From positions 42,158 through 106,157 of the forward strand of contig CANGNA010000003.1 of the NCBI GenBank assembly GCA_947455215.1: a stretch of DNA of 64,000 nucleotides. Direction: 5' to 3'. A program made the position numbers and the translations under genes. This document shows positions 57,095 to 64,000 of this stretch, piece by piece. The number at the start of each line of letters is the position of its first letter. Within the stretch, counting starts at the first letter, position 1. This DNA is from Chitinophagaceae bacterium. GTDB lineage: Bacteria > Bacteroidota > Bacteroidia > Chitinophagales > Chitinophagaceae. The notes under the pieces are model-generated. The model had not been told where the DNA came from. It did no database searches and saw nothing but the letters and a program-made list of their open reading frames with translations.

Positions 57095-57243
57095 GGCAAT
57101 GTCATTAAGTTAAGGATCATGTGGGGGTATCTTTCCCTCTTCCAGAGCTTGCCGCCGTATATTTTATACCTGGTGCTGCGCCCCAGGCTATTATCTTTTG
57201 GGCTTTCAGCCCAACCCCAATTCCTTAACTTAATGACATTGCC
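57095..57243. repeat. REP family A copy 6 (degenerate, inverted) enclosed in a perfect 22-bp inverted repeat
   Basis: GGCAATGTCATTAAGTTAAGGA (57095-57116) versus TCCTTAACTTAATGACATTGCC (57222-57243); interior GGCTATTATCTTTTGGGCTTTCAGCCC. Confidence 0.85.
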
Positions 57244-57246
57244 CCG

Positions 57247-57299
57247 CTTGGCGTAGTCTCCTGACTACGTCGTAGTGGATGCCAGTCTCCTGACTGGCG
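57247..57299 (+). repeat. REP family B copy 1
   Basis: GCGTAGTC-TCCT-GACTACG...GCCAGTC-TCCT-GACTGGC. Confidence 0.88.
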
Positions 57300-57338
57300 A
57301 AACAAACAAACACCGTATCTTACAGAAAATCCTTTACC

Positions 57339-57890
57339 ATGAGCACCGGATACCAAATAGACGATCAATATGCTACTTACTACTTAACACCAACAATAGT
57401 TGATTGGGTAGATGTTTTTTCAAAGAAAATATATAGGGATATTGTTGTTGATACACTGAATTTTTACATAAGAGAACGAGAGCTGGTCGTGTACGGCTAT
57501 GTGATCATGACCAATCATATGCATCTTATTGTCCGTAGCAGGAATGGCACATTGTCGGATACCCTACGCGACTTTAAGAAATACACTTCCCGTAAAATAT
57601 CGGATACTGTTGTAAGTTCGGCAGAAAGTAGAAGAGAATGGATGCTGCATCGTTTTGAATGGAATGCAGCAACGAATATGCGAAGCACTAACCGCCAGGT
57701 TTGGACGCATGAAAATCATGCTATTTACATTGAAACGAAATCCTTCTTTGATGAGAAGCTCAATTACATCCATCAAAATCCAGTAAGAGCTGGATGGGTA
57801 GAACTTGCTGAACATTATCTATATAGCAGCGCCAGATCGTTATACTATGACCTGCCAGGATTAGTTGACGTGACGCCATGGGGAGTGTAA
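57339..57890 (+). CDS. REP-associated tyrosine transposase-like protein (Y1/IS200-related, second lineage)
   Basis: YQIDDQYATYYLTPTIVDWVDVF...YGYVIMTNHMHLIVRSRNGTLSDTLRDFKKYTSR...IHQNPVRAGWVELAEHYLYSS: HMH motif and RAYT C-terminal motif. Confidence 0.88.
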   Translation: MSTGYQIDDQYATYYLTPTIVDWVDVFSKKIYRDIVVDTLNFYIRERELVVYGYVIMTNHMHLIVRSRNGTLSDTLRDFKKYTSRKISDTVVSSAESRREWMLHRFEWNAATNMRSTNRQVWTHENHAIYIETKSFFDEKLNYIHQNPVRAGWVELAEHYLYSSARSLYYDLPGLVDVTPWGV

Positions 57891-57899
57891 TTGCTTAAC

Positions 57900-57959
57900 T
57901 TCGGGAGTCAGGAGACTCCCATCCTCCCGGACGTAGTCAGGAGACTACGCCCAGCTTGG
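57900..57959 (-). repeat. REP family B copy 2 (inverted relative to copy 1)
   Basis: GGGAGTC-AGGA-GACTCCC...CGTAGTC-AGGA-GACTACGCC. Confidence 0.88.
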
Positions 57960-58041
57960 GGGGCGGTTTCCAAATAAATGTTATGCACAAATTGGATGGA
58001 GTAATGGTTGGATAGGTCCTGTCCTCGCTGCACTGGATCTA

Positions 58042-58092
58042 CGCAAGCGAGACGCTTGCAGTAGCCGGGACGAAGCGAGACGCTTCGACCAG
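58042..58092. repeat. REP family C copy 2 (inverse of 14109-14159)
   Basis: CGCAAGCGAGACGCTTGCAGTAGCCGGGACGAAGCGAGACGCTTCGACCA. Confidence 0.85.
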
Positions 58093-58118
58093 TTGGACCA
58101 GTATGATATAAAAACTAG

Positions 58119-58541
58119 TTACTGCGAATTTGTATACCACCAACCGAAATCATCAATTCTTGCATGCCGTAATCTGCCAGTAGCGTAATTGTAGCTGAGC
58201 GTATCGTGTCCGTCATTATTGAGGTCAGCTATAAACGTAATGGTGCTATTTTTTTCGTTCGAAAGTATAGAGTGAAAATAATTATACCATAAGGTCGAGT
58301 GATTGTAAAAAGAATATACAAAGAGACTATCATTAGATAATACAACGATAGAATCTTCAAAAATTATGGGATTTGTATATCCGGTATAAGGGTAATAATA
58401 GCCTGACATATTGTACGCGCCTCGCATTTTATAGGTATTAACTAGTGGGTCATCTGCAGGAGATTGCGTTTTATGGCAGCCTAGCAGTATTAGTGATACA
58501 ACAGCTGTTATTACATAATTGTTAGTTTTCATAGTCTTCAA
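58119..58541 (-). CDS. Hypothetical lipoprotein
   Basis: MKTNNYVITAVVSLILLGCHKT lipobox. Confidence 0.5.
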   Translation of the reverse strand: MKTMKTNNYVITAVVSLILLGCHKTQSPADDPLVNTYKMRGAYNMSGYYYPYTGYTNPIIFEDSIVVLSNDSLFVYSFYNHSTLWYNYFHSILSNEKNSTITFIADLNNDGHDTLSYNYATGRLRHARIDDFGWWYTNSQ

Positions 58542-58719
58542 TTATTGAATTGTTGCAATAACACTCACCATATTTTATTTGCAATATACCTGTTTTTTCT
58601 GGCATGTGAGATGCTGTGCCCATCCTATATCTGCGAGTCATCGCCAATGCATAGGGCTTTGCTTTGAGAGACTCCCCGGGAACAAAAACGTTATTGAGTA
58701 GCCTGGTATTATCCAAAAA

Positions 58720-58747
58720 TAAACCGGGCAACTGGTGCCCGGTTTAT
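58720..58747 (-). terminator. Terminator after the T9SS protein (AAACCGGGCA-CCAGT-TGCCCGGTTT)
   Basis: Strong stem-loop with T-run on minus strand. Confidence 0.8.
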
Positions 58748-58756
58748 GTATTGTTG

Positions 58757-61700
58757 TTAGTTAGTTGAAGTAAGTCTAAGCGTTTGTTGGTTCGTACCGT
58801 CGGATATCCGGACCAGGTAATTGCCAGCGCTTAGTTTGTTGCCTGTTTGCATTACTATACTTATACTGCCATTGTCGATTGGGGCGGTTTCTGAATAGAC
58901 CACCTGTCCCAGTACATTCAACAATTCTATGCGTACCTGCGTTTCGCTACTGTTCCAGCTGCCGGCGATGGTGAAGGTGCCATCGTTGGGGTTGGGGTAG
59001 AGGGTGAGCGCGGTTGTCCGGGTTATGTTGGTCACGTTATCGGGGCAGGCGGCAACCGGCAGTACTGTAATAGTATATGTGGTAGTGTTAGATCCGCAGG
59101 TGTTGGATACCTGGTATGATATGGTGGCAGTGCCACTGCTGATACCTGTAACTATGCCACTACTGCTGACGCTGGCCAGAGTTGTATTGCTGCTGCTCCA
59201 TGTGCCGGAAGCTACTGAGGCCGACAGGGCAACGGTGGCGTTTTGACAAACGGTATCTGTGCCACTGATGCTGCCGGGATCGGGGAGGGTGATCACGTTG
59301 ATGTTCATGGTAGCGGTATCAGCGCCGCACGTGTTGCTGATGAGGTAGGTAATTGTAGCTGCACCGGCTGCGGTGGCGGAAACTGTTCCGGAAGTATTTA
59401 CGGTGGCAATAGCCGTTGCGCTGCTGCTCCATGTGCCGCCTGCGCTGCCCGCCGACAGCGAGGTTGTAGTGCCTGCACATATAGCAGTGCTGCCGGTTAT
59501 GGTGCCTGCGTTGGGCACGGTGTTGATAGTTATGGCCATTGTATCGCTGGCATTACCGCATATATTGGTCACGGAGTAGAAGATGACCACATTGCCTGCG
59601 GAAATGCCTGTTACTACGCCGTCTGCTATGTCGGCAGCTCCTGTGCTGCTGAGCCATGTACCGCCTGTTGCGCTGTTACTAAGGGTGATATTGGTGCCTG
59701 TGCATACGCTGGTTGGGCCTGTTATTGTGCCTGCATCCGGCAACGGGTTAATGGTTACGAGCATGGTATCGCTCATGGCGCCGCATATATTGGTTGCTGT
59801 ATAAGATATGATCGCACTGCCTGCTGTTATGCCGGCCACTACACCGCCTGTTACTGTTGCATTGGCAGAACTGCTGCTCCAGGTGCCACCTGTGGCTGTG
59901 TTGCTGAGTGTGGTATTGCTACCTGCGCAAACACTGTTGGTGCCGGTTATGGTGCCTGCGTCGGGCAGGCTTAGAAAAACAGGCAGAATTGCACTAGATG
60001 AAGCGAGGAGGGAATCGCCTGTGCCATCCCAGATATTGCATTTAATTATGTCTCCTGCAGATAGTCCGGTTGTGTGGAATACAGGCATATCCGGACCTGC
60101 AGGTATGCTGTTGATACTCCATCTATAGTGGCTATTAGCGATCAGAGCATCCTGCGCGCGGAACGTTGTTGTATCGCCATGGCAAACGGTATCTGTCTGA
60201 GTAATGGAAACATACGGAAGGCGAATGGTATTGCTGCTTTCGTTGGTCATTACTACTTCATTGTCATCAAAATAGATACCTGCACGATTTATAATACGGG
60301 AGCCATCCGGCAGTCCGCCTTTTGTTTTGATATTGAATATCAGCATGCCCGTACACTGGTTGTGGTGCGTACTATCTGGTAGCTTTATATTCGGGAAATC
60401 AAACTTCAGTATTGTGTGGCCTCCGTTTTCGAGCATCTGGATGTCCATATAGTTGGATGAAGCGACCATCTCGAACGTTGACGGGTCGAGATGATCTGAA
60501 AGGGTATCCAGCACATAAATATTCTGTGCAGTATCGTTTCCGTCATTTTCGAATTCTATGGCGTATTTCAGTTTTGTTCTGTTGAGTATATTTCCTTCCG
60601 GCGACACCTGGATATGATTGGGGTCGAATGATGATCTTACGGTATCAATGATCAGCTGCATGTTGTTTGTTGTATCGGAGTCGCCGCTTGTTGGTGACAC
60701 GCGGATAGTTGTATGTACGGTATCGCCCGGCATCAGCCAGGTGCCAGTGCGCTCTAATGTTACATTTATATTTATTGGTGTTGCCGTTGGTAAAATAAGG
60801 GCAGTGTTCCATGTAGCAGTATGTCCGGCTATGCCAGTAGGAGCTGGTGTAGCACTGAAAAATTCGTATTTCGGGCTGAAATTCAAGGTGACAACTGCAC
60901 CGGATGTGGCGCAAGTGGCGTTGTTAGCCTGTATATTGAGCGTTTGTGTGTGGCGGCCCGTTTGCCTTATGCTATTAACATACAGGTCGAATGCGGTGCC
61001 TGTGGTACAATAAAAGCCCATTGGCATTTCCCGGGAATTGTCGTTGTAAATAGTAAATGTGTCGTTGAGTGAGGAACCTCCACAGCTCAGTGCTATGCCG
61101 GCAGGGGCATGGAGTAGATGCACGCTGTAAATATCGCCTGTAGTTCCGTATGCTGTATAGTACAGGCCGCCTGTGAAAGATATCGTGTCTACCGGTACGC
61201 CGTTGGAGTCTATAGAGACCGTAAGCGGCGCAAAAATGAGGTTGTCGCCACCATCGTAGCTGCAATTACTATTCTGGTCGGCATAAGAGACAATATGTAT
61301 GGTACCTGTGTTCCTGTGCTGATAAGAGTAGCTGAAAGAGTCGATGGCGGCTCCAGCAGCATTATAAATGATGTGTCTGATGGTGTATGTGCCGGCCAAG
61401 GTGTAGTGATGTGTTATAGAAACGTTTCCACCGGTTCCGTACGTTGCCGGAGTAAATGTAGTAAGATCAATAGCACCATCGCCAAAAAAAGTAGTTACAT
61501 GCAGGCCAGATGTATATGTATCTGAATGTATTTGTGAGATGGGGCCTGCAGTAGTGTAGTTGACATTGAGCGTGAAGCTTCCGGACGAGAAGTCTGGTGC
61601 AGGTCTGAATTTAGCTATATAGCCATCGTGAAACACATAGAAATTTCCGTTATGGTCTATGGCTGCATCTTCCTGATCGCTGAGGAATGCCGGTGTACTG

Positions 61701-62584
61701 ATGGTGCCTGCCGGTGTTATTTTCCTGTGTATAGGGCCCGGGGTGCTACCCATGTAATTATCAGTAGTATAATATAGATTGCCAGCTGGGTCGAAATGTA
61801 GTGATGCAGCAAAGGTGGAGCCAATTCCGGCCTCGTTGGCAAATCCGCCATCGCCTGATGGTATTACAGAGCCATTGCCGGCGAAAGTAGAGATATATCC
61901 ATCGGGGCTGATCTTCCGAATTCTGTTATTGTCGGTAAAGTATAGATAGTTATCCCTGCCTATGACCAAGCCAGAAGGATAAGATAGTTGTGCGAGTGTT
62001 GCCAGCCCCCCATCGCCGCCGAATCCGTCGGTGCCGGTACCTGCGATCACTAATGACGCGCCAGAAGGGGTGATCTTGGTTATTTTTGAGTCTGTTCCGC
62101 AATAATACACGTTGTCCAGCGAGTCGACACAAACCGAGAATGGGTATGAATAGTAGGTTAGTGAAGTAACGATGCCATAGGTATCTATTTTTCTGAGCCG
62201 GCCAAGATCATTATCAGCAAAATAAAAATTGCCATGACTGTCTGTAGCCATTCCCGAAACCATAAATACATGTCCGTTAAGTGCGGGGTTGCCATCTTCA
62301 TAGTCAACAGAATCCCAAGGCGTTGTACCGTCTCCTATAAGGCGGGTAATGGTGCCCGTTGTGTCTATTTTAAAGATAACATGATTTGCTGCCACGTATA
62401 ATGTTCCATTTCTATCGAGCATAGTGTATTGCGGAGCAAAAACACATCCGGGAATGGCAGGGCCATGATCGGGCGGCAGGCACAACGAACCACCTGCTAT
62501 AGGGGTATAGCTGCCGGATTGAGCGTGTAGAAAGCCGGTACTAAGTATTAGAGAAAATACAATAAAAGCGATCGCTTTTTTCAT
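58757..62584 (-). CDS. Large secreted protein: NHL-repeat beta-propeller, DUF11-like region, four tandem Ig-like repeats, T9SS type A sorting domain
   Basis: GDGGLATLAQLSYPSGLVIGRDNYLYFTDNNRIRKISPDG; repeated GTWSSS...GTATISY.VSNTCG; C-terminal LTLYPNPNDGTFTIAGS...LSAGNYLVRISDG. Confidence 0.88.
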   Translation of the reverse strand: MKKAIAFIVFSLILSTGFLHAQSGSYTPIAGGSLCLPPDHGPAIPGCVFAPQYTMLDRNGTLYVAANHVIFKIDTTGTITRLIGDGTTPWDSVDYEDGNPALNGHVFMVSGMATDSHGNFYFADNDLGRLRKIDTYGIVTSLTYYSYPFSVCVDSLDNVYYCGTDSKITKITPSGASLVIAGTGTDGFGGDGGLATLAQLSYPSGLVIGRDNYLYFTDNNRIRKISPDGYISTFAGNGSVIPSGDGGFANEAGIGSTFAASLHFDPAGNLYYTTDNYMGSTPGPIHRKITPAGTISTPAFLSDQEDAAIDHNGNFYVFHDGYIAKFRPAPDFSSGSFTLNVNYTTAGPISQIHSDTYTSGLHVTTFFGDGAIDLTTFTPATYGTGGNVSITHHYTLAGTYTIRHIIYNAAGAAIDSFSYSYQHRNTGTIHIVSYADQNSNCSYDGGDNLIFAPLTVSIDSNGVPVDTISFTGGLYYTAYGTTGDIYSVHLLHAPAGIALSCGGSSLNDTFTIYNDNSREMPMGFYCTTGTAFDLYVNSIRQTGRHTQTLNIQANNATCATSGAVVTLNFSPKYEFFSATPAPTGIAGHTATWNTALILPTATPININVTLERTGTWLMPGDTVHTTIRVSPTSGDSDTTNNMQLIIDTVRSSFDPNHIQVSPEGNILNRTKLKYAIEFENDGNDTAQNIYVLDTLSDHLDPSTFEMVASSNYMDIQMLENGGHTILKFDFPNIKLPDSTHHNQCTGMLIFNIKTKGGLPDGSRIINRAGIYFDDNEVVMTNESSNTIRLPYVSITQTDTVCHGDTTTFRAQDALIANSHYRWSINSIPAGPDMPVFHTTGLSAGDIIKCNIWDGTGDSLLASSSAILPVFLSLPDAGTITGTNSVCAGSNTTLSNTATGGTWSSSSANATVTGGVVAGITAGSAIISYTATNICGAMSDTMLVTINPLPDAGTITGPTSVCTGTNITLSNSATGGTWLSSTGAADIADGVVTGISAGNVVIFYSVTNICGNASDTMAITINTVPNAGTITGSTAICAGTTTSLSAGSAGGTWSSSATAIATVNTSGTVSATAAGAATITYLISNTCGADTATMNINVITLPDPGSISGTDTVCQNATVALSASVASGTWSSSNTTLASVSSSGIVTGISSGTATISYQVSNTCGSNTTTYTITVLPVAACPDNVTNITRTTALTLYPNPNDGTFTIAGSWNSSETQVRIELLNVLGQVVYSETAPIDNGSISIVMQTGNKLSAGNYLVRISDGTNQQTLRLTSTN

Positions 62585-62734
62585 AGTATATAGTTATTTA
62601 TCCGTAAAGGTATCTATTTGTTTTTAGCTCACTTTGTTTTTCTTACCAACGGTCGTTTTTTGTCACGAACGGTAAGATACACTACTCATAATACCGGGAT
62701 GCGTTTCCCCATACAGCAATTAACCCTTTTTAAT

Positions 62735-62742
62735 TATCTTTG
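62735..62742 (+). promoter_or_regulatory. TATCTTTG -7 box candidate for the E1 gene
   Basis: TAnnTTTG 26 nt before ATG. Confidence 0.45.
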
Positions 62743-62768
62743 TCGTTCATTGAATTTCAAATAATAGT

Positions 62769-64000
62769 ATGCCTAAAATAGCCACTGTGTCTAAGTCGAA
62801 GCGAATGTCGTTTGAGGAGTTTAAGAAAGCAGCGCTGGAAGATTACCGTCTTGCTGTTGCCAGCCGTGAGGCCAGCCTTATAGGTCGCCGCGAGGTACTT
62901 ACCGGCAAGGCTAAGTTTGGCATATTCGGCGATGGTAAGGAACTGGCCCAGATAGCTGCTGCCAAGTGTTTCCGCGACGGGGATATCCGCAGTGGTTACT
63001 ACCGCGACCAGACACTGATGTTTGCTACGGGCATGAGCGATATACAGAAATTCTTTTCCCAGCTTTATGCTGATCCGGATATAGACAATGAACCGGCTAC
63101 AGGTGGCCGCATGATGAATGGCCACTATGGTACGCGCTGGCTTGATGAAAATGGTGAATATAAAGACCTGATGGCTGCACCGCAGTCGAGCAGCGACATA
63201 TCGCCTACAGCAGGCCAGATGGTGCGTGCCCTGGGCCTGGCACAGGCATCTAAGATGTACCGTAATGTAGATGTGCTGCAGGAAGGGTTTGAGAAGTTTA
63301 CCCGCAAGGGCAACGAGGTGGTGTTCTGCACCATCGGCGATGCCTCTACATCAGAAGGCTTGTTCTGGGAGACCATCAATGCGGCGGGCGTACTGCAAGT
63401 GCCACTGGCTGTGTTTGTATGGGATGATGGCTATGGTATATCTGTGCCACGCAAGTACCAGACGACTAAAAACTCTATCTCTGATGCGCTGGCAGGTATG
63501 CAGTGGAACGAGGAGAAGGGTGGCATCAATATATACACCGTTAAAGGTTGGGATTATGCCGGCTTGATGGACACAGTGCAGAAGGGCATAGACCGCGTAC
63601 GTGAAACACATATCCCGGCTATATTCCACGTGCAGGAAGTAACGCAGCCGCAGGGGCACTCTACCTCTGGTTCGCACGAGCGCTACAAGAGCAAGGAGCG
63701 CCTGGAGTGGGAAAAGGAGATGGACTGTATCGCCAAACTGAAACAGTTCCTTATAGAGAATAATATAGCTGATGATGCCGAGCTTTCTGCGATGGAAGAT
63801 GAGGCTAAAGAAGAGGCCCGCACTGCCAAACAGCGTGCGTGGGAGGCTTTCCTGGCGCCAATAAAGGCACAGATGCAGCAGGCTACCAGCCTGTGCAACC
63901 AGGTGGTGTACGATGGCGGTGCCAATGCGCAGGCCATAGCTGCTGCGGTGCAGGAACTGAACGCCATAAAGGAACCCATCCGCAAGGATGTGATGCAGAC
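62769..64000 (+). CDS. 2-oxoacid dehydrogenase E1 component (alpha region), truncated at window edge
   Basis: Translation MPKIATVSKSKRMSFEEFKKAALEDYRLAVASREASLIGRREVLTGKAKFGIFGDGKELAQIAAAKCFRDGDIRSGYYRDQTLMFATG; TPP motif IGDASTSEGLFWETIN. Confidence 0.85.
   Translation, partial: MPKIATVSKSKRMSFEEFKKAALEDYRLAVASREASLIGRREVLTGKAKFGIFGDGKELAQIAAAKCFRDGDIRSGYYRDQTLMFATGMSDIQKFFSQLYADPDIDNEPATGGRMMNGHYGTRWLDENGEYKDLMAAPQSSSDISPTAGQMVRALGLAQASKMYRNVDVLQEGFEKFTRKGNEVVFCTIGDASTSEGLFWETINAAGVLQVPLAVFVWDDGYGISVPRKYQTTKNSISDALAGMQWNEEKGGINIYTVKGWDYAGLMDTVQKGIDRVRETHIPAIFHVQEVTQPQGHSTSGSHERYKSKERLEWEKEMDCIAKLKQFLIENNIADDAELSAMEDEAKEEARTAKQRAWEAFLAPIKAQMQQATSLCNQVVYDGGANAQAIAAAVQELNAIKEPIRKDVMQ

Noticed and set aside
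59040-59980. Plus-strand 243-aa Cys/Ala/Gly-rich ORF and neighbours opposite the T9SS protein
   Set aside because: Antisense artefact of the tandem Ig-like repeat DNA

Overview
The window is a chromosomal segment of a Bacteroidota bacterium, probably Chitinophagaceae-like. Evidence for this: TAnnTTTG promoter boxes, a T9SS C-terminal sorting domain, WG-repeat and DUF6600 proteins, and typical housekeeping content. Housekeeping genes include clpS, a pyruvate-dehydrogenase E1 beta, a biotin carboxyl carrier-like protein, kup, asd, rpsL-rpsG, sucD, an ogt-type methyltransferase, an old-yellow-enzyme reductase, an APC permease, a tRNA-Arg(CCT) and a truncated 2-oxoacid dehydrogenase E1 at the right edge. 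The accessory highlight is a compact two-gene PKS/NRPS assembly line (37.6-49.4 kb, minus strand) with predicted order A-T-KS-AT-ACP-aminotransferase | C-A(MT)-T-TE. It lies divergently beside a flippase-like exporter and an acid-sphingomyelinase-like phosphoesterase. The second highlight is a dense set of REP-like palindrome families. Two distinct REP-associated (Y1/IS200-like) transposases, at 6.0 kb and 57.3 kb, are each flanked by inverted copies of a different palindrome family. Copies are dispersed between genes, and the stems show compensatory base changes. Other notable items are duplicated tRNA 3'-end/terminator modules at 17.9-18.9 kb, a sigma factor overlapping a TM/beta-barrel gene, and a putative metal-handling lipoprotein cluster. 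All assignments come from reading the sequence and supplied translations; no database search was run.
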